A stretch of DNA of 64,000 nt from DATHWB01 sp040880725 (GCA_040880725.1 JBBDHV010000047.1:1-64000); one strand, 5' to 3'. Shown: positions 26,526 to 35,165, counted from the stretch's first letter. The notes: generated by a model not told the origin, from the letters alone. Made by a program: numbers and translations.

Positions 26526-27850
26526 GCACCGGTGTCGTCTGGTTTCGGAAGGATCTCCGACTGGCCGACAATCCTGCGTGGTCTGCCGCCACCCGGCGCC
26601 ATGACCAGGTCATCGCGCTGTTCGTCATCGATCCCGCCCTGTGGGACCGTGTGAGTGATCGGCGCGTGCGGCTTCTCGCGGGACATCTCCGCAGTCTGGA
26701 CGCCAGCCTGCGCGGCCTCGGTGCGGCTCTGCGGACCGAACGCGGCGATCCGACTGCGGTCGTCCCCGAGATCACCGCCTCGTCAGGTGCCGAGGACGTG
26801 ACGGCCAACGCCGACGTCTCGCCGTACGCACAACGACGGGACCGCACCGTCGCCGAACACGTCGATCTCGATCTGCACCACGGCAGTCTCATCCACCCCC
26901 CGGGATCGATCCTGACCGCCGCGGGAGACCGCTATCGGGTCTTCACTCCCTTCAGCCGCACGTGGTTCGACACCCCCCTTCCCCGCCCTCCTGGTCCGGG
27001 GGATGCCGAAGTCCGCGGAGAGTCCGGACGCGGGATTCCCGAGACAGGGCCGCCCCCGATGGAGCCGGGCGAGGCGGCCGCCGCCGGCCGTCTGGAATCC
27101 TTCGATCCGTCCCGCTACCCGGAAGAACGCGATCGGCCGGACCTCGATTCGACGTCGCGGCTGTCGATCGATCTCAAGTACGGGGTGCTGTCACCGTCGA
27201 CCGTGGCCGACCACGTCGGCCGGGAGTCGGAGGCGGCTCGACAGTTCGTCCGCCAACTGGCGTGGCGGGACTTCCATGCCCACCTCCTCGATGAGCGCCC
27301 CGACCTCGTCGACCACGCGATGAAGCCGGCATATGACGCCATCGCCTGGCGGGAGGACGAGGAGGGTTTCGAGGCGTGGTCGCGCGGCCTGACCGGGTTC
27401 CCGCTCGTTGACGCGGGGATGCGACAACTCTTGGCCGAGGGGTGGATGCACAACCGCGTCCGGATGGTCACGGCGTCGTTCCTGGTCAAGGATCTTCTGA
27501 TCGACTGGCGCAAGGGCGAGCGCTGGTTCCGCCGCCAGCTCCTCGATGCGGACGTGTCCCAGAACGTCGGCAACTGGCAGTGGGTCGCGGGGACGGGGGC
27601 GGATGCCGCCCCCTATTTCCGCATCTTCAACCCGATCTCCCAGTCCCGGTCGTTCGACCCGGCGGGCGAGTACATCCGGCGCTGGGTCCCGGAGCTGCGT
27701 GGAGTTCGGAGCGAGCACATTCACGAGCCGTGGAAGGCGGGACCGCCCGATCGGACGCTGTGGGACGGGGAGGGCTACCCGCCCCCCATCGTCGATCACG
27801 CCGAGGCGCGGACACGCACCCTCGAGACGTATCAGGCTGCGCTCGCCTGA
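26522..27850 (+). CDS. phr: Deoxyribodipyrimidine photolyase (cryptochrome/photolyase family)
   Basis: Light-driven flavoenzyme that splits UV-induced cyclobutane pyrimidine dimers. The 442-residue protein has the N-terminal antenna domain (VVWFRKDLRLADNPAW) and the C-terminal FAD domain with RQLAWRDFHAHLL, TGFPLVDAGMRQL, NRVRMVTASFLVKDLL and GNWQWVAGTGADAAPYFRIF, the class I CPD photolyase signature; the tryptophans of the electron-transfer chain appear present. It starts with GTG in a GTGA overlap. It converges with the CarH-like light/B12 regulator gene 8 bp away, which suggests light control, though no operator is visible before this operon. Confidence 0.94.
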   Translation: MSTGVVWFRKDLRLADNPAWSAATRRHDQVIALFVIDPALWDRVSDRRVRLLAGHLRSLDASLRGLGAALRTERGDPTAVVPEITASSGAEDVTANADVSPYAQRRDRTVAEHVDLDLHHGSLIHPPGSILTAAGDRYRVFTPFSRTWFDTPLPRPPGPGDAEVRGESGRGIPETGPPPMEPGEAAAAGRLESFDPSRYPEERDRPDLDSTSRLSIDLKYGVLSPSTVADHVGRESEAARQFVRQLAWRDFHAHLLDERPDLVDHAMKPAYDAIAWREDEEGFEAWSRGLTGFPLVDAGMRQLLAEGWMHNRVRMVTASFLVKDLLIDWRKGERWFRRQLLDADVSQNVGNWQWVAGTGADAAPYFRIFNPISQSRSFDPAGEYIRRWVPELRGVRSEHIHEPWKAGPPDRTLWDGEGYPPPIVDHAEARTRTLETYQAALA

Positions 27851-27857
27851 ACGCCGG

Positions 27858-28667
27858 CTACGACACCAGTGCCACGAGAAGATCGGCCGCCCCGACCGCC
27901 TCCACCGAGAACCCGTCGGCACCCATCGCCGCGGCCTGTTCGGGGCTGCCGAAGGCGCGCCCCCCGACGATCACCACGACATCCGGATAGGCGTTCTTCA
28001 CGGCGGTGATGGCGTCTTGGCACGCGGCGAGATGTGCGTCCGCGACAACCGAGAGACAGACGGCGCGGAGTCCCTCGATGCGGTGGAGCGCTCTCACGAG
28101 ACTGTCGACCGGCAGATCAGGACCGAGCTCGAGCACTTCGAAACCCCTGCCGCGAATGATGTCGGCGATCATCGCCACACCGAACCCATGGCGTTCGCCT
28201 GGCGGTGTCGTGGCGACGACGACTCCTTTGCTCCGCCCGCGCCGGGCGAACCGTGGTCCCAGCTTTCCGATGAGACGTCCCGCGACGGCGCTGGCAAGGT
28301 GCTCGTCTTCGACGCCGAGCTCCCCGCGCGCCCAGCGTTCGCCGATGACCGTCATCGCCGGTGCGATGATCTCCGAGTGCACCTGCTCGGGCGAGGCGCC
28401 CGAGGCCATCGCTGCCTCGATGACAGACCAGGATCCGGCAGTGTCTCCCGCCAGCATGCGAGCTGCGAGCCGTTCGACCCAGCGCGTCTCCCCGGTCACC
28501 GGGCGACCGGCTTGCGGTTTCGCGAACGCATCGAGGTCGGTGGCTGCGACACGCCACGAGCCGCCTACCTTGGACGCGGAGATCAGACCGTGGCGAACGT
28601 ACCGATACATCGTCATGTAGTGAACGCCGAGGTGATCTGCGGCTTCCTGCAGCGTGAATTGAGCCAT
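27858..28667 (-). CDS. Helix-turn-helix regulator with B12-binding domain (CarH/LitR-like)
   Basis: The 269-residue protein has an excisionase/MerR-like helix-turn-helix (1-50: TLQEAADHLGVHYMTMYRYV), a helical cap domain and a cobalamin-binding Rossmann domain. The cap holds the W-x9-EH motif (Trp112, Glu122, His123) that covers adenosylcobalamin in CarH photoreceptors. The Rossmann domain holds E-x-H-x-x-G (Glu158, His160, Gly163), with His160 as likely lower cobalt ligand. The residue after Trp112 is Ala, whereas CarH has His there, the ligand of its light-exposed state. It converges with a photolyase and is divergent from whiB. An ATG at 28721 or 28709 could start it instead. Confidence 0.85.
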   Translation of the reverse strand: MAQFTLQEAADHLGVHYMTMYRYVRHGLISASKVGGSWRVAATDLDAFAKPQAGRPVTGETRWVERLAARMLAGDTAGSWSVIEAAMASGASPEQVHSEIIAPAMTVIGERWARGELGVEDEHLASAVAGRLIGKLGPRFARRGRSKGVVVATTPPGERHGFGVAMIADIIRGRGFEVLELGPDLPVDSLVRALHRIEGLRAVCLSVVADAHLAACQDAITAVKNAYPDVVVIVGGRAFGSPEQAAAMGADGFSVEAVGAADLLVALVS

Positions 28668-28738
28668 TTCGGGTGCGTTCCTCAGCGTTTTTCTCGGCGA
28701 TGTCGTCATGGGATGTGACACGTCTCAGATGACCCGGA

Positions 28739-28756
28739 CCGGCGTTTTCACGCCGG
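28739..28756. promoter_or_regulatory. Inverted repeat CCGGCG-N6-CGCCGG in the CarH-like/whiB gap
   Basis: A perfect 6-bp inverted repeat with a TTTTCA spacer lies in the divergent intergenic region. It could be an operator or a short hairpin. Confidence 0.35.
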
Positions 28757-28764
28757 ATCCCGAC

Positions 28765-28803
28765 TTTTAGTGCGAAATCTCGAAATTACCACTAAAGTAG
28801 TGG
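28765..28803. promoter_or_regulatory. Operator-like cluster of TAGTG half-sites before whiB
   Basis: The palindrome CCACTA-AAG-TAGTGG (28789-28803) and a further half-site TTTTAGTG (28765-28772) stand in an unusually AT-rich stretch. The palindrome lies directly upstream of the TACCAT -10 box at 28805, in the spacer where MerR-class operators normally sit. The adjacent CarH-like regulator is the obvious candidate to bind it, which is inference. Confidence 0.5.
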
Positions 28804-28804
28804 A

Positions 28805-28810
28805 TACCAT
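28805..28810 (+). promoter_or_regulatory. -10 box of whiB
   Basis: TACCAT lies immediately after the CCACTA/TAGTGG palindrome and 45 nt before the ATG. The gene has a good Shine-Dalgarno, so this is a leadered promoter. Confidence 0.4.
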
Positions 28811-28855
28811 CACGAACTCCAAGGCGCGATGCCTTGTACCACCGAGGAGAACGAC

Positions 28856-29161
28856 ATGACCGCCCCGAATTTCGATATCGCTCTCGATGACGAACTCATC
28901 GTCCTCGACTGGCGCGACCTGGCAGCCTGCGCAGAATTCAATCCCGACCTCTTCTTCCCCGCCGGCGAAACCGGTCCCGCGGCCGAACAGATCCGCCAGG
29001 CCAAACGCGTGTGCGCCGGCTGCGAAGTCCAGGAAGAATGTCTGACCTACGCAGTCGAGACCAACCAGGTATCCGGGGTGTGGGGTGGGCTGACAGAAGA
29101 CGAACGCCGTCCGGTACGTCGACGTTGGCTGGCCGACCGACGGCGTCGCAGCGCCTCCTGA
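28856..29161 (+). CDS. WhiB-family iron-sulfur transcriptional regulator
   Basis: Actinobacteria-specific [4Fe-4S] protein that works with the primary sigma factor. The 101 residues show the four cluster cysteines Cys25, Cys53, Cys56 and Cys62 (C-x27-C-x2-C-x5-C), the GVWGG turn at 74-78 and a basic C-terminal tail (RRRWLADRRRR) for DNA contact. The sequence is closest in appearance to WhiB1/WhiB2-type members. ATG 28856 has GAGGAGA before it; an ATG at 28829 would add nine residues. It is divergent from the CarH-like gene. Confidence 0.95.
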   Translation: MTAPNFDIALDDELIVLDWRDLAACAEFNPDLFFPAGETGPAAEQIRQAKRVCAGCEVQEECLTYAVETNQVSGVWGGLTEDERRPVRRRWLADRRRRSAS

Positions 29162-29271
29162 CCTTCGTCACTCTCGGTCTCTTCGTTGCCGTGGGAGGGG
29201 AAGGCGAGCGCCGATTGCGTCATGTCCTCGAGGAGAGTTTCCCACCGGACTGAGACCCAGGCGCACACGCC

Positions 29272-29277
29272 TAGCAT
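29272..29277 (+). promoter_or_regulatory. -10 box of purA (leaderless)
   Basis: TAGCAT ends 8 nt before the purA ATG, and no Shine-Dalgarno is present. Confidence 0.45.
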
Positions 29278-29285
29278 CGTCGCCG

Positions 29286-30557
29286 ATGCCTGCCACGATC
29301 GTGCTCGGAGCGCAGTGGGGTGACGAGGGCAAGGGCCGGGTCACCGACGCGTTCGCCGAATCCGCCGACTTTGTCGTTCGCTACCAGGGCGGCAACAACG
29401 CCGGCCACACGTTGATCATCGGTGAAGAGCGGTTCGCCCTCTCCCTCATCCCCAGCGGTGTCATGTACCCGGGTTGCACTCCGGTGATCGGGTCAGGATG
29501 CGTGATCGATCCGAAGGTGCTCCTCGACGAGATCGACATGCTCGCGGGACGCGGGGTCGACGCCGGTCGTCTGCGAATCTCTGCCAACGCCCATCTCATC
29601 ATGCCGTATCACCGCAAGCTCGACGCGGTCATGGAGCGCCACCTCGGCAAGCACAACATCGGGACGACGAAGAAGGGCATCGGACCGGCGTACACCGACA
29701 AGTACTCGCGCCGTGGGATTCGGGTCCAGGACCTCTACGACCCCAAGATCTTCCGGGACAAGGTCGAAGCTGCCCTCGAGGACACGAACAAGGTGCTCGC
29801 CCGGGTGTACAACCAGCTGGCCATGGACCCCGAGAAGATCGCGGACGAGTACCTCGGACACGCCGACCGCCTCCTTCCCTTCGTCACCGACACTTCGCTG
29901 GAGCTGTGGGAGGCACTCGCCGACGGCAAACAGATTCTCTTCGAGGGTGCGCAGGGAACACTGCTGGACATCGACCACGGCACGTACCCGTTCGTCACAT
30001 CGTCGAACCCCACGGCGGGAGGCGCAGCCGTCGGATCAGGTATCGGACCGAAGGCCATCGATCGTATCGTCGGCGTCGCCAAGGCGTACATCTCCCGAGT
30101 CGGGACGGGACCGTTCCCCACCGAACTCGACGACGAAGTCGGCAACACGATGGTCGAACTCGGCGGCGAGTTCGGGACAGTCACGGGCCGGCGGCGTCGC
30201 TGTGGTTGGCTCGACCTGGTGGCGCTGCGCTATGCCGTGCGCATCAACAGCCTGACCGAGCTCTTCATCACCAAACTCGACATCCTGTCGGCCTTCGACA
30301 CCATCAAGGTCGCGACCGCCTACACGTCGCTCGGCGAACGGTATGACGAGTTCCCCCGACAGCAGCGGGTGCTGTACAACTGCACTCCGGTCTACGACGA
30401 GCTGCCGGGGTGGGGTAACGACATCACCGGCTGTCGCACCGAGTCGGACCTTCCGAAGGAGGCCCGCGAGTACATCCGGTACATCGAGGAGCGCGCCGGG
30501 GTGCCGGTGACCTTCGTCTCTGTCGGCCCGGAACGGCAGCAGATGATTCAGCGGTGA
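29286..30557 (+). CDS. purA: Adenylosuccinate synthetase
   Basis: Joins IMP and aspartate with GTP hydrolysis to give adenylosuccinate, the first committed step to AMP. The 423-residue protein carries GAQWGDEGKGR (P-loop, about 8-18), NNAGHT, GTTKKGIGPAY and the C-terminal TTG-x-R-like loop TVTGRRRRCGWLD that binds aspartate. The length is normal. It is followed by purD with a GTGA overlap. Expression is probably from the leaderless promoter at 29272. Confidence 0.97.
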   Translation: MPATIVLGAQWGDEGKGRVTDAFAESADFVVRYQGGNNAGHTLIIGEERFALSLIPSGVMYPGCTPVIGSGCVIDPKVLLDEIDMLAGRGVDAGRLRISANAHLIMPYHRKLDAVMERHLGKHNIGTTKKGIGPAYTDKYSRRGIRVQDLYDPKIFRDKVEAALEDTNKVLARVYNQLAMDPEKIADEYLGHADRLLPFVTDTSLELWEALADGKQILFEGAQGTLLDIDHGTYPFVTSSNPTAGGAAVGSGIGPKAIDRIVGVAKAYISRVGTGPFPTELDDEVGNTMVELGGEFGTVTGRRRRCGWLDLVALRYAVRINSLTELFITKLDILSAFDTIKVATAYTSLGERYDEFPRQQRVLYNCTPVYDELPGWGNDITGCRTESDLPKEAREYIRYIEERAGVPVTFVSVGPERQQMIQR

Positions 30558-31804
30558 GGGTTCTCCTCGTCGGTTCGGGTGCCCGCGAGCACGCCCTGGC
30601 CTGGTCGTTCAGCCGAAGCCCCGTCCTCGAACGTCTGTTGCTCCTGCCCGGAAATCCGGGCATGGATTCCCTCGGCGACACCATCGAGGGTGTGGCGCCC
30701 ACCGATGTCGGCGCAGTGGCGATGATGGCCGCCACCCAGCGGATCGATCTTGCCGTCATTGGTCCCGAAGCACCGCTCGCCGCCGGAATCAGTGACGCGC
30801 TGCTACGGGCAGGTGTGCCCACTTTCGGCCCGATCCGAGCCGCCGCCCGCCTCGAATCATCGAAGGCGTTCGCCAAGGACGTGATGATTCGTGCCGAGAT
30901 ACCGACCGCCGCCGCATCGGTGTTCACCGATCCCTCCGCCGCCCACACGTCCATCGACTCCTCCGACGGCCCCTACGTGGTGAAGGCGGACGGCTTGGCC
31001 GCGGGCAAGGGGGTGTTGGTCACGGACCAGCGATCGGAAGCGCACGGCTGGGTGGACCACTGTTTCGAAGGCGGCTTCGGCGATGCGGGCGCCACCGTGG
31101 TGATCGAGGACTATCTGGACGGTCCCGAGCTCTCGGTGTTCGCCATCTCCGATGGCACACGGCATCTGACGATGCAACCCGCCCGTGACTACAAGCGCCT
31201 GCGCGACGGCGACACCGGCCCGAACACCGGAGGCATGGGGAGCTTCTCACCGGTCGATCTCGCTTCCGACCTGATCGCCACCGTCGATCGCACGGTCATC
31301 GGCCCCGTCCTGGAAGTGATGCGAACGGACGGACTGCCGTACGTCGGCTTCCTCTACGTGGGACTGGCACTGACCGCCGGGGGTCCCAAGGTGATCGAGT
31401 TCAACTGCCGGCTCGGAGACCCCGAAACGCAGGTTCTCCTTCCCCGCCTGAAGAGCGACCTGCTCGGGGTCCTGGCGGCTGCCGCCCATGGCGACCTCGC
31501 CGGCCATCACCTCGACTGGGACGAGGGGGCCGCCGTCAACGTCGTGCTCGCCGCCGCCGGGTATCCCGAGTCACCCCGAACGGGGGATCCGATCACCGGC
31601 CTCGGCGACATCGACGACACATCCCTCGTGTTCCACGCGGGCACCCGACGAGTGGACGGTCGAGTGCGCAGCGGCGGAGGCAGAGTGTTGTCGGTGGTGG
31701 GCCTCGGCGATGACATCGCCGAGGCCCGCACCCGGGCCTACGACCGGATTGCGAACATTCGGTTCCCCGGCATGCAGTTCCGAAGCGACATCGCCGGAGG
31801 CTGA
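30554..31804 (+). CDS. purD: Phosphoribosylamine-glycine ligase
   Basis: ATP-grasp enzyme of step 2 of de novo purine synthesis: phosphoribosylamine plus glycine gives GAR. The 416 residues include the N-terminal LLVGSGAREHALAW motif, the ATP-grasp segment YVVKADGLAAGKGV, the metal site EFNCRLGDPETQ and TGGMGSFSP. It starts with GTG overlapping the purA stop. It converges with the YcaQ-like gene, leaving a single base between stops. Confidence 0.97.
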   Translation: MRVLLVGSGAREHALAWSFSRSPVLERLLLLPGNPGMDSLGDTIEGVAPTDVGAVAMMAATQRIDLAVIGPEAPLAAGISDALLRAGVPTFGPIRAAARLESSKAFAKDVMIRAEIPTAAASVFTDPSAAHTSIDSSDGPYVVKADGLAAGKGVLVTDQRSEAHGWVDHCFEGGFGDAGATVVIEDYLDGPELSVFAISDGTRHLTMQPARDYKRLRDGDTGPNTGGMGSFSPVDLASDLIATVDRTVIGPVLEVMRTDGLPYVGFLYVGLALTAGGPKVIEFNCRLGDPETQVLLPRLKSDLLGVLAAAAHGDLAGHHLDWDEGAAVNVVLAAAGYPESPRTGDPITGLGDIDDTSLVFHAGTRRVDGRVRSGGGRVLSVVGLGDDIAEARTRAYDRIANIRFPGMQFRSDIAGG

Positions 31805-31805
31805 G

Positions 31806-32990
31806 TCAGGCGCGGATGTGGTCCGCGAGATCGCCGTTGCGTCGCACTTCGATGCGTTCCAGGCTCTGCCACCCGGCCATCGCCTCGAGCTGGCCGAGGA
31901 GGGCGCGTCCGACACGAACGGGGTCCTGTCCTTCCTCGGTGAACGCTCCCTGCACGATGAGTGTGCCGGTGGCCCGGTCGGCCTTGAGGTCGACCCTACC
32001 GGCCAACTCTCCGTCGACCAGGAAGGGGAGCACGTAATAGCCGTGGATCCGTTTGGCGCGCGGCACGTAGATCTCGATCCGATAATGGAATCCGAAGAGC
32101 CGCTCAGCCCGGTCACGAAACCACACCACGGGGTCGAACGGGGCCAAGAGCGCGGCCCCGCTGATCTGTCGAGGAACCGAAGCCTCCGGATCCATGTAGA
32201 CGGGACCCTTCCACCCATCGACTTCGACCTCGGCGACCTCCCCCGAGGCCACCAGTGCGTCGAGGTGCGGACGGGCATCGGTCACCTTGATCCGGTGATA
32301 GTCGGCGATGTCGGCGGCCGTCCCGATGCCGTGGTGACGCACGGCGTCTCCCAGGAGGGCACGCTGGCCCGAAGGTCCGTCGACATCCAAACGGCGTACC
32401 GAATCGGGGATCACCCGCTCGGTCACGTCATAGAGGCGCGTGAAGTTGGGGCGGTCGGCGATCGCGATCTCCCCGCGGGCGAAGAGCCACTCGAGAGCGA
32501 GCTTGCCGGGACCGTACCCCCACCACGGTCCGGTGCGCGCACCACCCCCGGAGAGCTCACCGACCCGGAGCGGTCCCGCCTTCCGGACCTCGTCCAGCAC
32601 CTGATCGACAAACCCAGGCTGGTCGGTGTTGATCCGCTCGATCGAGGGCCACGGGTGGCGCCGGCGCATGCGGTGTGCCAGCAGCGGCCAGCGGTCGATG
32701 GACGTCAGCGAGGCCTCATGCACCCAATACTCGAAGAGTTCCCCGGACCGCCACAACCATCGATCCAGCGCGTCACGGTCGTACGGACCGAGCCGGGAGA
32801 AGAACGGCAGGTAGTGGGCGCGGGCGATCACGTTGACCGAGTCGAGCTGGACGACCCCGACCCTCGAGAGCACCCGCCGAAAGTGCCGGACGTCCGGATC
32901 AGAGGCGGGTGGTCGATCGGCGAAACCCTGGGCGGAGAGGGCGAGGCGACGCGCTCGATCGATGGAAAAGCGGGGGGTCGCACGCGCCAT
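31806..32990 (-). CDS. YcaQ-like DNA glycosylase family protein (winged-helix, HTH_42)
   Basis: The 394-residue product belongs to the AlkX/YcaQ family of HTH_42 glycosylases that unhook interstrand crosslinks and remove bulky alkylated purines. The catalytic QxD-type motif is in place (VVQLDSVNVIARAHYLPFFS, about 47-66), followed by three winged-helix segments and the RIEIYVPRAKRIHGYYVLPFLV beta-barrel region. A TACCCT box 8 nt before the ATG and no Shine-Dalgarno suggest a leaderless transcript. Actinobacterial members also occur as self-resistance proteins in genotoxin clusters, but no such cluster is seen here. Confidence 0.84.
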   Translation of the reverse strand: MARATPRFSIDRARRLALSAQGFADRPPASDPDVRHFRRVLSRVGVVQLDSVNVIARAHYLPFFSRLGPYDRDALDRWLWRSGELFEYWVHEASLTSIDRWPLLAHRMRRRHPWPSIERINTDQPGFVDQVLDEVRKAGPLRVGELSGGGARTGPWWGYGPGKLALEWLFARGEIAIADRPNFTRLYDVTERVIPDSVRRLDVDGPSGQRALLGDAVRHHGIGTAADIADYHRIKVTDARPHLDALVASGEVAEVEVDGWKGPVYMDPEASVPRQISGAALLAPFDPVVWFRDRAERLFGFHYRIEIYVPRAKRIHGYYVLPFLVDGELAGRVDLKADRATGTLIVQGAFTEEGQDPVRVGRALLGQLEAMAGWQSLERIEVRRNGDLADHIRA

Positions 32991-32998
32991 GCGGTCCC

Positions 32999-33004
32999 AG
33001 GGTA
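32999..33004 (-). promoter_or_regulatory. -10 box of ycaQ-like gene (leaderless)
   Basis: TACCCT on the minus strand ends 8 nt before the ATG at 32990. Confidence 0.4.
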
Positions 33005-33008
33005 GAGC

Positions 33009-33497
33009 TCAGGACCCCGTCGTGACCCGTGACAACTCGAGATCTCCGAGGTGTTCGGGGCAGAGGAACTTCACTGCGGAACCGAGCACGACGCCCCCGA
33101 GGAGGAGATCGTCTTCAGAGGGCGTGCGCCCGTCGGTGGCGAGGGCCGCAACCCAGCCCCGCAACACGTCGACGGGTCCAAGACCTTCGTCGAGAAGATC
33201 GCAGAACAGCACGCCGGTGCGAATCAGCGACTCGGGTTCGTCGAAGGCTGCTCCTTCGAGCCCTGTGCCCTCGAGCCCGTGCTCGATGGTTGCCAGATAC
33301 TGCGGTAGCGTCGGGATCCCCTCCGACTGGGGGACGGTCGTGGGGGCGCCATCGGACAGCGGGATCGTCGTCGTGACCTGCGCAGTGGTGCCAGTGAGGT
33401 CCACGGAGGGAGTCGACGATGCCGTCACGTCCCCGCTCGACCCACCGGCGCAGGCAGCCACGAGTACCACGAGCGCGCAAGCTTTCGCTGCTGACAT
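33009..33497 (-). CDS. DUF732-like secreted lipoprotein
   Basis: The 162-residue protein has a short signal with lipobox VAAC (residues 13-16), a Ser/Thr-rich linker to about 65, and a C-terminal helical domain with two cysteines (LFCDLLDEG and VKFLCPEH) in the pattern of DUF732 proteins, which are small secreted actinobacterial proteins of unknown function. A TAGCCT box is 10 nt upstream of the ATG. The pair of cysteines probably forms a disulfide outside the cell. Confidence 0.7.
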   Translation of the reverse strand: MSAAKACALVVLVAACAGGSSGDVTASSTPSVDLTGTTAQVTTTIPLSDGAPTTVPQSEGIPTLPQYLATIEHGLEGTGLEGAAFDEPESLIRTGVLFCDLLDEGLGPVDVLRGWVAALATDGRTPSEDDLLLGGVVLGSAVKFLCPEHLGDLELSRVTTGS

Positions 33498-33507
33498 CAG
33501 GTGCCTC

Positions 33508-33513
33508 AGGCTA
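33508..33513 (-). promoter_or_regulatory. -10 box of the DUF732-like lipoprotein gene
   Basis: TAGCCT on the minus strand, 10 nt before the ATG at 33497. Confidence 0.35.
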
Positions 33514-33537
33514 CGGGACGGTCCGAAACAGCGTGAC

Positions 33538-34725
33538 TCAACGGGCAGCCGCTGGATAGCGGGACGCCAGGGTCTGGTTGAAGGTCACCGAGGGGATCAG
33601 CACCTGCGCGCCGGCACCCGTTCGATAGTTCTCGACCGGGATCGACAAGCGGATGACGCTGGACGGACCCAGTCCCCGATAGCGGAATCCCAGACTGGCG
33701 GCCTCACCGAGACCGAGTCCCGAGTCCATACGCACGGCGGAGGCCAGATTCTCGAGTGCGCCAGTGAGCGCTCCGACCGAATCGAACGAGCTGAGGACAC
33801 CCGCAAACTGGAAGAGCACCTCCTGCTGTTTGCGCTGCCGGTCGAAGTCCGAACCCGGTGCACTGACCCAGCTTCCGTCCCGGAACACCTCGGGATTGCG
33901 GGACCGCACCCACGCCAGGGTCTGCTCACCATTTGCGAGCTGACAGCCTGCGTCGAGGTCGAGGCCCGACCTCGCGTCGCGGATGGGGTGGTCACCCACG
34001 CAGATCTGGGTTCCGCCCAGCCGATCCACCACGGTGGCAAACCCCGAAAAGCTGACGCGGGCGTAGTGGTCGACCTCGATTCCGGTAAACGTCCCGACGT
34101 TGACCGCAAGGAGGTCGGGGCCTCCGGCGACGCCCGCACAACCGCCCATGCTTCGATTGATCCGCTGGTACCGCTCGGTGCAGGCGTCGTTGAGGTACAA
34201 GTCGCGTGGAATCGACACCATGAGCGGGGCGCTCCCGTCCGATGGCAGCAGCACGTTGATGATCGTGTCCGCGAGGAATCCGCTGGCATCGGTCCCGACG
34301 AGGAGGATCGACTCGAACATGTCGTCCGGCAACTGCGGGCTCACCGCTTGGGGGATCTCCAGCGGGGCGGGGATGATCTCACGGTCGAGTTCCCGGAGCT
34401 CGGCCTCGAGTTCCGCGGCCAGCGCGCGTCGCTCTTCGTCAGCGATGCCTTGGGCTGCCAGCGCCTCGGCATGTTGTGCGAGATAGGCGCGCAATCCAAG
34501 CTCCACCTCGTCGTCGGTGCGCTCTTCGAGGGTCCGCGTCGCAGTCTCGGTGTCCAGCGCAGGATCGGAGGCGAAGGCGTTGAACCCGTCGTAGACGAAC
34601 ATGCCGAGCCCCAGACCGATTCCGAGGATGACGGTGAGAATCGACTTGAACGGGTGTGAATGGATCCAATCCAATACGGGCCTCTGGCGGGGAGCGCTGC
34701 AATCGTAGGTGGGCGAACCCGCCAA
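33538..34725 (-). CDS. LytR-CpsA-Psr (LCP) family cell-wall ligase
   Basis: LCP enzymes transfer lipid-linked glycopolymers (in actinobacteria, arabinogalactan or teichoic-acid-like chains) to peptidoglycan outside the membrane. The 395-residue protein has one N-terminal membrane anchor (about 27-50), a charged helical stalk (about 60-120), and the LCP domain with VGTDAS, VSIPRDLYL, DRLGG and the arginine motif WVRSRN...DFDRQRKQQ that binds the pyrophosphate lipid. It starts 2 bp after the thioesterase gene on the same strand, so the two are cotranscribed. Confidence 0.9.
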   Translation of the reverse strand: MAGSPTYDCSAPRQRPVLDWIHSHPFKSILTVILGIGLGLGMFVYDGFNAFASDPALDTETATRTLEERTDDEVELGLRAYLAQHAEALAAQGIADEERRALAAELEAELRELDREIIPAPLEIPQAVSPQLPDDMFESILLVGTDASGFLADTIINVLLPSDGSAPLMVSIPRDLYLNDACTERYQRINRSMGGCAGVAGGPDLLAVNVGTFTGIEVDHYARVSFSGFATVVDRLGGTQICVGDHPIRDARSGLDLDAGCQLANGEQTLAWVRSRNPEVFRDGSWVSAPGSDFDRQRKQQEVLFQFAGVLSSFDSVGALTGALENLASAVRMDSGLGLGEAASLGFRYRGLGPSSVIRLSIPVENYRTGAGAQVLIPSVTFNQTLASRYPAAAR

Positions 34726-34727
34726 CC

Positions 34728-35156
34728 TCAGGCTTCCGACGCTCCCGTTCGCAGAACGGTTCCCGTGAACATCCCGACGATGCGGCCGTCGCGGCGGGTG
34801 ACCGTGATCCGGTGCGTTCCGAGGGTGCGCCCACCGATCGCGGTCTCTGCCACCGCCTGCAACACATCTCCGGCCGCTGATCCACCGCTGATCACGAGGT
34901 GGGCATCGATCGCCACGGCCCGGTCTGGCCCGCCGTTCGAAGCCAGGCTCATCGCACAGTCGGCCAGCGAGAACACCGCACCCCCATGGGTGAGGTCGAG
35001 GAAGTTCAGGTGATCGTCAGTGACCGGCATCTCGAGGGTGATCCGCGCGGTCGACGCATCCACGAGGCGAATTCCGAGCCGGACGGCGTAGCGGTCAGCA
35101 GCGAGCAAGAGGGCGACGCGATCGGGGTCCACGCCGACGACGGTAACCCGCAGCAT
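34728..35156 (-). CDS. Hotdog-fold acyl-CoA thioesterase (PaaI family)
   Basis: Hydrolyses acyl-CoA thioesters, often aromatic ones. The 142-residue protein contains the PaaI/hotdog signature LTHGGAVFSLADCAMSLASN, which includes the helix that carries the catalytic acid, followed by the usual five-stranded pattern. ATG 35156 is chosen because the longer frame (to 35270) would run across the divergent lipoprotein gene and has no hotdog counterpart. It is coupled to the LCP gene downstream, with no obvious functional link. Confidence 0.85.
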   Translation of the reverse strand: MLRVTVVGVDPDRVALLLAADRYAVRLGIRLVDASTARITLEMPVTDDHLNFLDLTHGGAVFSLADCAMSLASNGGPDRAVAIDAHLVISGGSAAGDVLQAVAETAIGGRTLGTHRITVTRRDGRIVGMFTGTVLRTGASEA

Positions 35157-35159
35157 CGG

Positions 35160-35165
35160 TAGCCT
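35160..35165 (+). promoter_or_regulatory. -10 box of the LpqN-like lipoprotein gene (leaderless)
   Basis: TAGCCT ends 7 nt before the ATG at 35173, with no Shine-Dalgarno. Confidence 0.42.

Noticed and set aside
28745..28759. 15-bp sequence TTTTCACGCCGGATC shared with 62950-62964
   Set aside because: One shared 15-mer in a GC-rich 64-kb window is near chance level, and the two contexts differ (one is part of an inverted repeat, the other is not).
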